Assembly (NCBI RefSeq): GCF_001499675.1
Contig: NZ_LN609302.1
Span: forward strand, 838,896-902,895
DNA length: 64,000 bases
From: Acetobacter ghanensis
GTDB taxonomy: Bacteria; Pseudomonadota; Alphaproteobacteria; Acetobacterales; Acetobacteraceae
Reading direction: 5' to 3'
Below are positions 1-9,535 of this stretch, piece by piece. Position 1 is the stretch's first letter, and each line of letters starts with the position of its first letter. The translations under genes were made by a program, and so were the position numbers. The notes under the pieces were generated by a model. It did not search any database, had not been told where the DNA came from, and was given only the letters and a program-made list of their open reading frames with translations.

Positions 1-348
1 GGTGTCCCAGACATTGGTATTTGTCTGACCCACATAAGAAACTGCATATCTGTACATTACTATCCCTCCACATTACGGATTATGACCATCATTTCAGATT
101 CGTGTAAAATAAAATTATATCTGTGAAAGCGATATTTCGCTCCCCGACATAACAAATGCGTGATCGCGTGGGAAGTGGGGGCCTGAGACGGGGTGAGCAG
201 GAGGGAAGAGCCTGCCAGACGGCGTGAATTTTCACGTTTGGTACAGGTATGGGGGAAGTGCGTAAATTCCTCTGTATGTTTGTGCGGGAATGGAGAAACA
301 TGGCGCTGTACATTCCAGTATGGGTTCGTGCAGGTATAAGGGGGAACC
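1..348. other. Left-edge intergenic stretch, no gene seen
   Basis: No convincing coding region is seen here. The reading frames present on the minus strand run across into the thioesterase gene as its mirror and look like shadows. The stretch is fairly AT-rich near its left end and has a small inverted repeat (AGCGA, loop TATT, TCGCT) at 128-141. It presumably holds the promoter of the thioesterase gene, but I see no clear -35/-10 pair. Confidence 0.5.
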
Positions 349-747
349 GTGGGTAATACAGAGCCAAGTGACTGGGCAACGGACGAAAATCTGGCAGTTC
401 GTGTTGTTGCCATGAGGCGCGATACCAATGCAGCGGGTGATATTTTTGGTGGCTGGGTTGCCGCGCAGATGGACCTTGCCGCCAGCACGGCGGCAGAAGG
501 CTTTGCCGCCTGCAAGTGCGTGACCGTGGCGATTAACGGTCTGACTTTTCATCATCCCATGTCTGTTGGGGATGAGCTGAATGTTTATACGCGTATTGTT
601 AAAGTGGGGCGCACATCAATTACCATTTGTGCGGAAGCCGTAAGGCGTATCCGCCGCACAAACATTCGCCAAAAGGTAACATCGGGGCATTTTGTATTTG
701 TGGCGGTGGATGAAAAAGGCCACCCGCAGGCCCTGAGCAAGGATTGA
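349..747 (+). CDS. Acyl-CoA thioesterase, YciA-like hotdog fold
   Basis: This 132-residue protein fits a single hotdog-fold acyl-CoA thioesterase, which hydrolyses acyl-CoA to free fatty acid and CoA in the cytoplasm. The segment from about residue 24 to 42 (RDTNAAGDIFGGW followed by an AQMD) matches the conserved active-site region of the YciA family, where the Asn and Asp positions take part in catalysis. Length is normal for the family. The start is GTG, chosen because a GGGGGA ribosome site lies just upstream and no ATG is placed better. It stands alone: the next gene is convergent and begins its 3' end 9 bases further on. The precise acyl chain preference cannot be read from the sequence. 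Confidence 0.88.
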   Translation: MGNTEPSDWATDENLAVRVVAMRRDTNAAGDIFGGWVAAQMDLAASTAAEGFAACKCVTVAINGLTFHHPMSVGDELNVYTRIVKVGRTSITICAEAVRRIRRTNIRQKVTSGHFVFVAVDEKGHPQALSKD

Positions 748-756
748 GCGGCTGTT

Positions 757-2391
757 TTACAGGTTGGCAATCACTTTAAGCCCAACCAGTGCAGCGTCTG
801 GAATATGTGATGTTTCACCCGGCCTGACCATATATTCAAATTCGGGCTGAACGGTTACGCCGGGCACTGCGTCAATGGCGTAATAGGCCTCAATGACATG
901 GGAGTCAGTTTGTGGTCCACGTACCTGACTGCCCAGAGACAGGCCAGCATCCAGCGCGTATGTCTGGCCAAGCCGCTTTCGGTCGCTCACATGGTACCAT
1001 GAATACATAATGCCCAGCCTGTCCGTCAGGCGGGAAGGAATAAGCCCGTTAAACGACAGCCCAGCATAGGCTTCGTCCGAAATGGATGAAACGTGCGGGG
1101 TATTATGGATGTATCCGGCCATCAGGTAGCCACCGGCCATCTGGTTACGCCCACCCATGCGGTAGATCATCTGGTCGCCTTCAAACCAGAAAATGTCCAT
1201 AGGTGCGCTGCGTTCCATTCCCGGTTGGGCCAGCAGTGAGGCGGGTTTGCTGCCCAGAGCATCGGCATAGCGCGATGTGTCATGCGCGTAGCCAAACACA
1301 TAATGGCCGGGCAGGCGGTTGCGGGTTAAAAAAGGCTGCCATGTCAGTTCCACAGGGAGCATCAGGCCCGTTGTGTCCTCGCTCCCCCATGACCATCCGC
1401 TGGGATTGCCGTTGAGCGGAGAGACCTGATACGCGCCAAGCTGTATCATGGTATCCCGTGTAGGACGAAAGCGCACACGAGCGCCCCATGTTGCTTTGGG
1501 ATAGACGGAAAACCCCGGGTCCAGCTTGAGCGCCACAGGGGCTGAACAGGTGACCATAAAGGAACAGATGAGCGGCGATGTTGCAAAAACATGCGTCAGA
1601 GACATACGGCCAAAAGTAATATCCATCCGGTTATTCAGGAACTGCTTTTCGGCGTACAAATCGACTAGATGCGCCACAACATGCCCGGACAGGCCATAAA
1701 CTTCCATCAGGTTGACGTAATATTCGCCCACCATATCGTGTGAGACTTCGCGTCCCGCACGGTTCATGAGCAGGGTGTGAACGGACCATCCTTCCAACCC
1801 TGCCATTTTGCCCAGATCAAAATTCATCTGCAATGTCAGTTCATGCACATAGTCCATGCCCCGACGGATGCCGCCATTTATGTTGCCCATGGCTTCTCCT
1901 TTGTAAGTAAAAGAGAATGCAAATCCTTTTTTTTGCAGGCGTTCCCTAAACGGCATGATCTGGGGCACAAGGTGGCTGCTGCCCGCCGTGGGCACGTAAT
2001 AGGGGTCTTCCATATCCGTGCGGCGCTGGGCATCAACTTCAGACGGAAGAAGCCACGATGGACCTTCGCCCGGGCTGAGGGCTTCCAGCGTCATGATGTG
2101 ATGGGGTTTTTTATTGCCATAATCATTCACGCTGGGGATGTTCATGGTGGCAAGGCCCGGCCATGGCGCAACGGGTACACCGCTTGGAGGGAGGGGGGAG
2201 TTCAGCGGGCGTTGCAAAACCCGAGGGTCCGGCAGCAGGTCCTGTTCAGGCATGTTACGGAGGGTATTTTCAACCAAAGCCGGAGCATTAGTCGGATTGG
2301 CTGGTGCGGGTTGTGCATACGAAGGGGATGCATACAGAGTGGCAAGGCACCATGTGGCCAAAGCCAGACATCCTGATGATTTTAAGGGCAT
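757..2391 (-). CDS. Carbohydrate-selective porin, OprB family
   Basis: A 544-residue outer-membrane protein with a clear signal peptide (hydrophobic core around residues 7-20, cleavage likely after SYA near residue 26). The rest is rich in aromatic and glycine residues with alternating beta-strand character and ends in the LKVIANL strand, as expected of an OprB-type beta-barrel. OprB porins let sugars cross the outer membrane; in acetic acid bacteria they feed substrates to the periplasmic dehydrogenases. It lies downstream of pyruvate decarboxylase on the same strand, but a strong terminator separates them, so it likely has its own promoter. There is no strong ribosome site at the chosen ATG, yet the signal peptide supports this start. 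Confidence 0.88.
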   Translation of the reverse strand: MPLKSSGCLALATWCLATLYASPSYAQPAPANPTNAPALVENTLRNMPEQDLLPDPRVLQRPLNSPLPPSGVPVAPWPGLATMNIPSVNDYGNKKPHHIMTLEALSPGEGPSWLLPSEVDAQRRTDMEDPYYVPTAGSSHLVPQIMPFRERLQKKGFAFSFTYKGEAMGNINGGIRRGMDYVHELTLQMNFDLGKMAGLEGWSVHTLLMNRAGREVSHDMVGEYYVNLMEVYGLSGHVVAHLVDLYAEKQFLNNRMDITFGRMSLTHVFATSPLICSFMVTCSAPVALKLDPGFSVYPKATWGARVRFRPTRDTMIQLGAYQVSPLNGNPSGWSWGSEDTTGLMLPVELTWQPFLTRNRLPGHYVFGYAHDTSRYADALGSKPASLLAQPGMERSAPMDIFWFEGDQMIYRMGGRNQMAGGYLMAGYIHNTPHVSSISDEAYAGLSFNGLIPSRLTDRLGIMYSWYHVSDRKRLGQTYALDAGLSLGSQVRGPQTDSHVIEAYYAIDAVPGVTVQPEFEYMVRPGETSHIPDAALVGLKVIANL

Positions 2392-2564
2392 GAGTATTTT
2401 TTCAAATTTTTTGTGAAGATATTTTTGAAAACACAGTATTAATGAATATGTTTTCTTTTATTTTTTTGATTTTGCGGTTTGGGTTTATCCGCGGACGAAA
2501 ATCCTTGCCAGAACTGATGGAACTGGATTTTTCGTAACATATGTTTTGTAAAAAACGATTATAA

Positions 2565-2590
2565 CAACACGTGATTTAAAGCACGTGTTG
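2565..2590. promoter_or_regulatory. Perfect 9-bp inverted repeat upstream of oprB-like gene
   Basis: CAACACGTG at 2565-2573 is repeated inverted as CACGTGTTG at 2582-2590, with an 8-base AT-rich spacer. It sits about 175 bases before the porin start and about 25 bases beyond the pdc terminator hairpin. It has no T-run, so an operator for a dimeric regulator is more likely than a second terminator; that role is inferred. Confidence 0.45.
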
Positions 2591-2614
2591 GTGAGTTTGT
2601 TTGTGTTTAATCAT

Positions 2615-2650
2615 AAAAAAACGCTCCAGACCTGAGTCTGAAGCGTTTTT
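2615..2650 (-). terminator. Rho-independent terminator of pyruvate decarboxylase
   Basis: The arms AAAAACGCT and AGCGTTTTT enclose an inner CAGAC/GTCTG stem with a CTGA loop, and read on the minus strand the hairpin ends in a run of seven T. It starts 23 bases beyond the pdc stop codon. The matching A-run on the other side lets it act in both directions. Confidence 0.85.
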
Positions 2651-2672
2651 GTAAAATAAATGCTGTGTGGTG

Positions 2673-4349
2673 TTAGGAAACGTGCGGCTTGCGGGCGTTG
2701 GCGGAGGCCACGCGCTTACCCCACTGGACCAGCATATCCGTGCAGTCTGTTCGTTCAATCTGGCATTCAATAATGGTTGGGCCGCGGCGGTTGGCCTGTG
2801 CTTTTTTAATGGCTTCAGCCAGTTCCGCCCCAGTGGTGACCGTCATGCCCAGACCATGACCTTCGCCAGCGTTGAACACTTCCATCAGACCTGCGTAATC
2901 CCAGTTCTTGATGTAGTTGTACGGGCCGTCATGAATGGCAATTTCAATGACGTAGCCACGGTTGTTTACAAGGAAGATGATAACAGGCAGTTCGTAACGC
3001 ACCATCTGCGCCACTTCCTGTGCGGTAAGCTGGAAGGAACCATCCCCCACCATCACAATATGCTCGCGGTCCTGAGACCCCATGGCATTGCCGAAGGAGG
3101 AGGGAACAGACCAGCCAATGTGGCCCCACTGCATTTCCGTTTCCACACGGGCATGGCGTGGCAGGTGCATACGCATGGCGTTGAACCAGGAATCCCCCGT
3201 TTCCGCCACAAGGGTGGTTTTGGATGTGAGCATGGCGTTGATCTGACGGGTCATTTCGTCATTCGTCAGGCGTGCATCCGGGGCAGCGGCGGCAATTTTA
3301 GTGTGCGTGTATTTGGTGTCACGCGCGCTGGCGGGGCGGGACGGGGCTTTTTTGGCCAGTGCGGTCAGGAACTCACGCAGTGTAAAGCCTTCGAATGTCT
3401 GCCCGCCAACGGTTACGCGGTTGGGGTCGGCGACCAGCACGTTCTCGCCCTTGGGCCATGCGGTCCAGCCAACGGTGGAATAGTCATTGAACACAGGGGC
3501 AATGCACAGAACAGCATCGGCTTTTTCAACCAGTTCCTGCGCACCGGGAGAGGAGACTTCCCCCCAGTAAAGGCCACGGAAGTTGGGGTGTTCTTCCGAG
3601 AACAGTCCTTTTGCCGCAGCCATAATGGTCACAGCGCAGCCAATGCGGTCTGCAAGCGCTTCTGTCTCACTCAGGGCATGGGCGGAGCGGGTTTTGCTGC
3701 CAACCAGCATGACTGTCCGCTCTGATTTTTCCAGCAGGGCTACGGTCGCGTCCACCGCCGCATTCAGGCTTGTGGTGTCTGGCGTGAGTTCCGCCAGAAG
3801 AGTGGACACAGGACCGGGGCGCACGCATTCGGCAGAGGAAACGTTGCAGGCAATTTCCAGATAAGCGGGTTTGCGCTCACGCAGGGCCGTACGAATGACA
3901 TGGTCAATTTTGGCAGGAGCAGAGGCCGCGTCCGTAATGCTTTCTGCTGCACAGGTCACGTGGCGCACCATTTCAAGCTGGTAGCCATAATCTGTGTTGC
4001 CAAGCGTGTGGTGCAGCACATGGCCGCTACCGTAGTCATTGCTGTTGGGGGAGCCGGAAATCAGGATAACCGGCAGGTTTTCCGCATAGGCACCGCCAAT
4101 GGCGTTCATGGCGGAAATGGCGCCAACGCTAAACGTGACCACTGCGGCCGCCGCGCCGTGGGCACGGGCGTAGCCCTCTGCGCTAAAGCCACAGTTCAGT
4201 TCGTTACAGCAGTAGATCTGCTGCATGTCCTTGTTGAGCAGGAGCTGGTCTAGCAGAACCAGATTATAATCTCCCGCGACAGCAAAATGATGTTTCAGGC
4301 CAATCTGTGCCAGCCGGTCAGCCAGATACATTCCAACGGTATAGGTCAT
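2673..4349 (-). CDS. pdc: Pyruvate decarboxylase
   Basis: A 558-residue thiamine-diphosphate enzyme that converts pyruvate to acetaldehyde and CO2. The N-terminus ([13 protein letters not shown]), the catalytic Glu in [16 protein letters not shown] near residue 50, the double-His motif in VLHHTLG near residue 113, and the GDGS...NN thiamine-binding motif in the C-terminal domain are all visible. It is a close relative of the Acetobacter pasteurianus enzyme and full length. A reading frame extends 17 codons further up, but ATG at 4349 matches the family start and has a GAGGG site 14 bases upstream. In acetic acid bacteria this enzyme links pyruvate, for example from lactate oxidation, to acetaldehyde and acetate. 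It is a single-gene unit with a terminator downstream. Bacterial pdc genes are rare, which makes this a good taxonomic marker. Confidence 0.97.
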   Translation of the reverse strand: MTYTVGMYLADRLAQIGLKHHFAVAGDYNLVLLDQLLLNKDMQQIYCCNELNCGFSAEGYARAHGAAAAVVTFSVGAISAMNAIGGAYAENLPVILISGSPNSNDYGSGHVLHHTLGNTDYGYQLEMVRHVTCAAESITDAASAPAKIDHVIRTALRERKPAYLEIACNVSSAECVRPGPVSTLLAELTPDTTSLNAAVDATVALLEKSERTVMLVGSKTRSAHALSETEALADRIGCAVTIMAAAKGLFSEEHPNFRGLYWGEVSSPGAQELVEKADAVLCIAPVFNDYSTVGWTAWPKGENVLVADPNRVTVGGQTFEGFTLREFLTALAKKAPSRPASARDTKYTHTKIAAAAPDARLTNDEMTRQINAMLTSKTTLVAETGDSWFNAMRMHLPRHARVETEMQWGHIGWSVPSSFGNAMGSQDREHIVMVGDGSFQLTAQEVAQMVRYELPVIIFLVNNRGYVIEIAIHDGPYNYIKNWDYAGLMEVFNAGEGHGLGMTVTTGAELAEAIKKAQANRRGPTIIECQIERTDCTDMLVQWGKRVASANARKPHVS

Positions 4350-4858
4350 GATAACAGTAAATTCCCTCAAAAAGTGGTCCTGCGGACAGGGGCGTTGCAT
4401 TAGTTAAACGCGCGTTGTCGGGGGCATGTCCAATATATGAAGTTGTTATAACCCATATGTTTCCAGTATGCCTTGCATCTGTCTGGCAAGCTTTTTGGGA
4501 ACGGGAGGTGAAGGTAAACTTTATAAATCAAAGGCTTGTAAAAATTGGGTCAGCTTGACCACACAGGAGCAATGTTCATGGTCCTGCTGTGTGTGTCTGG
4601 CATGTGCCCGATCTGTTTCACCTCAACGTGATATGGCGTGGGATTATTATTGTACTTCTTATGCTGGAAGTGCCTGTCTCCTGGTGTCCAGCAAGTCGTG
4701 ATTTGAAAAGTTCATAATTATTATTGACAGAATTGAATGTAATGGAACACAGACCTGCATCTTTGCCAATGTGTGGCAGGGGGTGGACTGGTCAAGGCGG
4801 TTTATCCGGGTCTGCTGGTGTGTGGTCTTTGTGAGTTTCTGGTTGTTGGAGAAAAAGG
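4350..4858. promoter_or_regulatory. Divergent promoter region between pdc and PQQ dehydrogenase
   Basis: About 500 bases without a convincing gene. A 77-codon frame at 4468-4701 has unusual cysteine-rich composition and no ribosome site, so I do not call it. The region must hold the promoters of both divergent genes. TTGACA at 4724-4729 is a plausible -35 box toward the dehydrogenase, but the -10 region after it is poor. CACACAG (4560-4566) and CTGTGTG (4587-4593) form a weak inverted repeat. Confidence 0.4.
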
Positions 4859-7297
4859 ATGGATGAACCGCTTAAGGTCGCTCATCGGATATCATTGGCC
4901 GATGTGTACCGGGTTCTTTTTACGTTACTCAGTGCCGGAATAGGGCTTGTTCTTGCCTATGGTGGCGGGCAACTGCTGGTTCTGGGTGGCTCGGCGTATT
5001 ACCTGTTGGCCGGTCTTGCCTATATTGGCTTGGCAGTCTTGTTCTTTTTGCGCAAAAGTAGCGCTCTGCCAGCGTCCACTGTTGTGTTTGCAGCCACATG
5101 CCTGTGGGCGCTGTATGACGCGCCCCATGTTGGTTACTGGGATATGCTGCCGCGTCTGGTTGTGCCGGCTATTCTGTTTACCCTCAGCCTTTGGCTGGCG
5201 GCTTTGTTCCCCAACGTTCGGCCGGATGCCCGGCGGTGGAGTTGCTGGGGCGGTCTGGCTGTCTTTGCAGGTCTGATTGGCACGCTGGTTGCCGCGTTTT
5301 TCCCCCATGGGACCATTGCCAACCCGGATGCGCTGAGTCCTGAGGCCAAAATGGCACAGGCGGGTAAGGTCGAAGGGGCGGAAAATTGGGAATTTTTTGG
5401 TCGGAGCGCCAGCGGCACACGCTTTGCGCCCTATAGCCAGATTACACCGGACAATGTGGGCCAGTTGAAGGTCGCATGGGTTTATCGCACAGGCCGCCGG
5501 GTCAGTGGCAGTGGCTTTGGGACGGATGAGAACACACCCCAGCAGATTGGTAACGTGTTGTATTCCTGCACACCGGAGAACGTCATCACGGCGATTGATG
5601 CCGATACGGGGCAAAAAATCTGGAAGTTCGACCCCCATGCCGTTACCGCCGAGCATGTAAGCTGCCGTGGTGTCGGGTATTATGACATGGATACGGATAC
5701 CAGCCTGACGCAGGAGCAGAAGGCCAGCGACACTGCGCCTGATTGCCACCAGCGTATTCTGGTTTCTTCGGTTGATGCGCGGCTGTTTGCGTTGGATGCC
5801 CATAGCGGGAAGGTGTGCTCCGGCTTTGGTAATGCCGGATTTGTGGACCTGAAAAAGCAGATGGGGCCGACCGAAAACAGTAAGCGGTATCATCCCACAG
5901 CCGTACCGGTGGTTATGGGGCATCTGGCTGTTATTGGTGGCTGGGTGCGTGACATTATGCCCGGTGAGCCTTCAGGTGTTGTGCGGGCGTATGATGTGCG
6001 CGATGGCTCTCTTGCATGGGCGTGGGATGTTGGTCACCCTGACAACACACAGGCCCCCGCAGAAGACCAGACCTATACGCTGTCCACCCCCAATATGTGG
6101 ACGGTGCCGACATACGACAAAGAGTTGAACCTTGTTTACCTGCCCACAGGCAACGGGCCGCCGGATTACTGGGGAGGCGACCGTAACGCGGTCAACAACC
6201 GCTTTGGGGCCGCAGTAGTCGCGGTGGATGCTGCCACGGGCCAGACCCGTTGGGTCTCCCAGCTTATTCACCACGACGTATGGGATTATGACCTACCCTC
6301 CCAGCCGGTCATGTATGATGTGACCAATGCGCAGGGTGAAAAAATCCCTTCCCTGATCCAGACGACCAAAACAGGGCATATTTTTGTGCTGGACCGGCGG
6401 ACGGGCAAGCCTGTGACCGAAGTGGTTGAAAAGCCGGTTGCCACAGAGCCAGCAGCGCAGGGCGAACATCTGTCTCCCACTCAGCCATTTTCTGTTGGGA
6501 TGCCAACCATTGGCGCGGACCCGCTGAGTGAAGGGGCCATGTGGGGTGTAAGCACCTTTGACCAGCTTTATTGCCGGATCATGTTCAAAAGCTCGGTCTA
6601 TGAGGGGCCGTTCACACCACCGGGTGAAAAGCCGTATATTGAATGGCCGAGCCTGCTGGGAGGCATGAACTGGGGCGGCATTTCCATTGATGAAAACAGT
6701 GGACTCATGTTCGTCAATGATATGCGGATGCCGTTGCGCATGTCTCTGGTCACGCGTGAGAACGCCAAGAAGTTCAAGGTCTCAACGGACGAGGTTCCGG
6801 GCTTCATGGGCACTATTCGTCCCCAGCTTGCTGGGCCGTATGGAGGGGTAAAGATTGATATTCTGCAATCACCCCTAGCCGTGCCGTGCAACACACCACC
6901 TTTTGGCACCATGACCGCCATTGATCTGCATACCAAAAAAATTGTGTGGCAGGTGCCTATGGGCACGGTGCAGGATCTGGGGCCGCTGGGTATTAAAACC
7001 CATCTGCCTGTGCCTATTGGGATGCCAACATTGGGTGGTCCTACGTCCACGGCATCCGGTCTGGTCTTTTTTGCCGGGACGCAGGATTATTATCTGCGGG
7101 CACTGGATTCAAAAACCGGGCGGGAAGTGTGGAAGCAGCGCCTCCCCGTGGGGGCGGTTGCTGCGCCGCTCATCTACCGTTCGCCCAAAACGGGCCGGGA
7201 GTACGTTGTTATTTCCGCAGGTGGAGCCAGCCATTCGCCAGACGTGGGTGATTATATCATCGCCTACGCCCTGCCGGAGGGTGTGAGCGCGCATTAA
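4859..7297 (+). CDS. Membrane-bound PQQ dehydrogenase, glucose/quinate/shikimate family
   Basis: An 812-residue quinoprotein. Residues about 15-150 contain five hydrophobic membrane segments, as in membrane glucose dehydrogenase, and the rest is the periplasmic PQQ beta-propeller with repeated tryptophan-docking motifs (for example IWKFDP, and the family ending GDYIIAYALPEG). The Cys-containing SCRGVGYYD segment and IHHDVWDYDLPSQP match the family. Such enzymes oxidise sugars or cyclitols in the periplasm and pass electrons to ubiquinone. Where glucose dehydrogenases of E. coli and Gluconobacter have a FEWGG segment, this one has GGMNWGG, so glucose may not be the main substrate; quinate, shikimate or another polyol is possible. 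The ATG follows a GGAGAAAAAGG site. A strong terminator follows, so it is transcribed alone. Confidence 0.9.
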   Translation: MDEPLKVAHRISLADVYRVLFTLLSAGIGLVLAYGGGQLLVLGGSAYYLLAGLAYIGLAVLFFLRKSSALPASTVVFAATCLWALYDAPHVGYWDMLPRLVVPAILFTLSLWLAALFPNVRPDARRWSCWGGLAVFAGLIGTLVAAFFPHGTIANPDALSPEAKMAQAGKVEGAENWEFFGRSASGTRFAPYSQITPDNVGQLKVAWVYRTGRRVSGSGFGTDENTPQQIGNVLYSCTPENVITAIDADTGQKIWKFDPHAVTAEHVSCRGVGYYDMDTDTSLTQEQKASDTAPDCHQRILVSSVDARLFALDAHSGKVCSGFGNAGFVDLKKQMGPTENSKRYHPTAVPVVMGHLAVIGGWVRDIMPGEPSGVVRAYDVRDGSLAWAWDVGHPDNTQAPAEDQTYTLSTPNMWTVPTYDKELNLVYLPTGNGPPDYWGGDRNAVNNRFGAAVVAVDAATGQTRWVSQLIHHDVWDYDLPSQPVMYDVTNAQGEKIPSLIQTTKTGHIFVLDRRTGKPVTEVVEKPVATEPAAQGEHLSPTQPFSVGMPTIGADPLSEGAMWGVSTFDQLYCRIMFKSSVYEGPFTPPGEKPYIEWPSLLGGMNWGGISIDENSGLMFVNDMRMPLRMSLVTRENAKKFKVSTDEVPGFMGTIRPQLAGPYGGVKIDILQSPLAVPCNTPPFGTMTAIDLHTKKIVWQVPMGTVQDLGPLGIKTHLPVPIGMPTLGGPTSTASGLVFFAGTQDYYLRALDSKTGREVWKQRLPVGAVAAPLIYRSPKTGREYVVISAGGASHSPDVGDYIIAYALPEGVSAH

Positions 7298-7318
7298 CGC
7301 GGGAATGGCTCGGAATGG

Positions 7319-7363
7319 GGGCGTTGGCCGGTTTGTTATCAAGCCGGTTAACGCCCTTTTTTT
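7319..7363 (+). terminator. Strong rho-independent terminator after PQQ dehydrogenase
   Basis: GGGCGTTGGCCGG pairs with CCGGTTAACGCCC around a 12-base loop. In RNA this is a 13-bp stem with two G-U pairs, followed directly by seven T. It lies about 20 bases beyond the dehydrogenase stop codon. Confidence 0.88.
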
Positions 7364-7393
7364 ATACTTCAGGCTTTGGGGCGGTGCAGGGAG

Positions 7394-7744
7394 TTATGGC
7401 AACAACTCTAGCACCAGAGTGGCCGGGCGGCAGGCGTTTGCCCCTTTGGGGGTCACCACAACCGGGCGGTTGAGCAGGTTGGGGTGGGCGGCTATGGCAT
7501 CCAGTATCTGGTCCTCTGTTGTTTCTGGTTTATCCAGCCCCAGTTCTGCACACAGTTTTTCCTTTGTGCGCAAAAGTGTGCGTGCATTCAGTTTGCCGTG
7601 GCGGAGAATATCTTCCAGCTGTTTACGAGTGGGTGGCGTTTTAAGGTAAAGCACTATCTCTGGCTCTATGCCTGCATTGCGCACCAGTTCTAGCACTGTG
7701 CGGGACGTGCCGCAGGATGGATTGTGGTAAACTGTTACAGTCAT
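7394..7744 (-). CDS. arsC: Arsenate reductase, ArsC thioredoxin-like family
   Basis: A 116-residue small reductase of the glutaredoxin-coupled ArsC family. It opens with VTVYHNPSCGTSR, placing the catalytic cysteine at residue 11, and carries the conserved RPVVVTPKGA segment near the C-terminus. Family members reduce arsenate to arsenite using glutathione and glutaredoxin. The frame continues 19 codons upstream, but ATG at 7744 gives the family N-terminus. No arsenite pump or canonical ars operon is adjacent; instead a sulfur-related cluster begins next door, so a role in thiol redox chemistry is also possible. The next gene is divergent. Confidence 0.85.
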   Translation of the reverse strand: MTVTVYHNPSCGTSRTVLELVRNAGIEPEIVLYLKTPPTRKQLEDILRHGKLNARTLLRTKEKLCAELGLDKPETTEDQILDAIAAHPNLLNRPVVVTPKGANACRPATLVLELLP

Positions 7745-7858
7745 GTTACACGCCTCTTCTGACAAAAGGCGTGATTGTTGCATGTTCTGGTAGGCTGGCA
7801 AGGGCCAACGCCGTCTGGCCGGAACAGAGCATACGACTAACAGGGGAGTAGGAGCCGC

Positions 7859-9535
7859 GTGCGCACATTAACCGGCTGGTGGCAAAAACCGTTCTCTGTC
7901 AGCAAAAATGTATGGGCCGGTCTGTCTTTGGCCTCCATGAACATTCCGCAGGTGCTAGGGTATGCGCGTATTGCGGGTATGCCCACGGTTACCGGGCTGT
8001 ACACGGTGCTTTTCCCGCTGGTTGCCTTTGCCATGTTCGGGTCGTCCCGCCATCTGGTTGTGGCTGCGGATTCCGCAACCGCGGCTATTTTTTCCAGCGC
8101 TCTTTCGGAAATGGAACCAGCGGGGAGTGCTGCCTATATTCGTTTGGTCAGTGCAGTTGCCCTGCTTAATGCGGGCTTTTTGCTCATTGCTCGTCTGTGC
8201 AGGCTTGGTTTTCTAGCCGACTTTTTATCCCGCACCGTACTGGTTGGGTTTTTGGCCGGCGTTGGTGTGCAGGTCAGCATGAGTATGCTGTACGATATGG
8301 TTGGGCTGGAGGTGGGGTCGCACAACACTGTGGCCCAGCTTGTGGGGCTTGCGCAGGCATTACCGCATATGCACGTGCTGTCGGTTGGTATTTCCTGCAT
8401 GGCCTGTGCACTTTTGCTGAGTGGAGCACGTTTTTTGCCCGGGCGACCGGTAGCGCTGGTGGTAGTGTTGGGGGCACTGGGACTAAGCTGGTCGCTGGGA
8501 CTGGCGCAGTATGGGGTAACGGTGCTGGGCCCAATGCAGGGCGGGCTGCCGCATTTTGCTGTGCCGATTGTCTCATGGCATCAGTTTCTGGCGCTTCTGC
8601 CCGTTTCCGCCTCCTGTGTGTTTGTTATTATTGCGCAAAGTGCTGCTACTTCCCACGCTTTTGCGTATCGGCTGCACGAAACAGTGGACGCCAATGCGGA
8701 TATTGTTGGTTTGTGTGCCGCCAATGCCGTAGCGGGGTTAAGTGGCACATTTACGGTTAATGGCAGCCCAACCCAGACTGCAATGGCCGTGCAGGCAGGA
8801 GGCACCAGCCAGAAGGCGCAGCTTGTTTTTGCCGCTGTTACGTTATGCGTGCTGCTGTTTTTTACCGCTCCACTCCAGTACCTGCCCCGCTGTATTCTGG
8901 GTTCCGTGGTGTTCTGTGTTGCCATTGGTATGATTGATGTGGCAGCGCTCAACCGCATTCGGCAGGAAAGTCCGGGGGAGTTCCGGCTGGCGCTGGTTAC
9001 AATGGCGACCGTGGTGAGCATTGGCGTCGAACAGGGCATTTTTATTGCCATAGCGCTCTCGCTTTTTCGGCATGTGCGGCATAGCTATCGGCCTCACACC
9101 ATGGTGCTGAAGCCCGACCCCACAACGCATGAGCTGGAAGCCGTGCCGGTGCGTGCGGGTGAGCAGACAGAGCCGGGGCTAGTTGTGTACCGCTTTTGTG
9201 CAGATCTGTTCTATGCAAACTGCTCGCTTTTTGCGGAGGATATTGACCTGCTTGTTTCCACCGCGCCAACGCCGGTGCGGTGTCTGGTCGTGGATTGTAG
9301 CGCCATTACAGACATTGATTATTCTGCCGCCAGCGTTGTGCGTGATGAACTGTCGCGGTTGAAGATGTGTGGCGTGCGGGTTATTTTTGGCCGGGTTGCT
9401 TCTTACGCGCTAGCCGACATGGAACGGCATCGGATTGTGGCGGCTCTGGGGGCGGGTAATATTTATGGCCAGCTCCATCAGGCTCTGGCAAGTGCGCGGC
9501 AGACGGTGGAAAGTGCGCCCATTAAGGCAGCCTAG
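7859..9535 (+). CDS. SulP-family anion permease with STAS domain
   Basis: A 558-residue inner-membrane transporter. The N-terminal two thirds has the repeated hydrophobic helices and the ASMNIPQVLGYARIAGMP signature of the SulP/SLC26 family; residues about 440-545 form a cytoplasmic STAS domain. Family members take up sulfate, bicarbonate or other anions. The start is GTG with an AGGAG site a few bases before it. The gene ends by overlapping the stop codon of the convergent TauE/SafE gene by four bases. Next to a persulfide/sulfite module, sulfate is the natural guess for the substrate, but this is inferred from context. Confidence 0.88.
   Translation: MRTLTGWWQKPFSVSKNVWAGLSLASMNIPQVLGYARIAGMPTVTGLYTVLFPLVAFAMFGSSRHLVVAADSATAAIFSSALSEMEPAGSAAYIRLVSAVALLNAGFLLIARLCRLGFLADFLSRTVLVGFLAGVGVQVSMSMLYDMVGLEVGSHNTVAQLVGLAQALPHMHVLSVGISCMACALLLSGARFLPGRPVALVVVLGALGLSWSLGLAQYGVTVLGPMQGGLPHFAVPIVSWHQFLALLPVSASCVFVIIAQSAATSHAFAYRLHETVDANADIVGLCAANAVAGLSGTFTVNGSPTQTAMAVQAGGTSQKAQLVFAAVTLCVLLFFTAPLQYLPRCILGSVVFCVAIGMIDVAALNRIRQESPGEFRLALVTMATVVSIGVEQGIFIAIALSLFRHVRHSYRPHTMVLKPDPTTHELEAVPVRAGEQTEPGLVVYRFCADLFYANCSLFAEDIDLLVSTAPTPVRCLVVDCSAITDIDYSAASVVRDELSRLKMCGVRVIFGRVASYALADMERHRIVAALGAGNIYGQLHQALASARQTVESAPIKAA

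Noticed and set aside
2565..2590. Inverted repeat as a second terminator
   Set aside because: No T-run on either side; an operator is a better reading.
2667..3725. 352-codon plus-strand frame opposite pdc
   Set aside because: It lies wholly in antisense to a well-conserved enzyme; composition is His/Gly-rich as expected for a mirror of GC-rich codons, and it has no ribosome site.
4468..4701. 77-codon frame in the pdc/PQQ dehydrogenase spacer
   Set aside because: Cysteine- and serine-rich random-looking sequence and no ribosome site; more likely promoter DNA.
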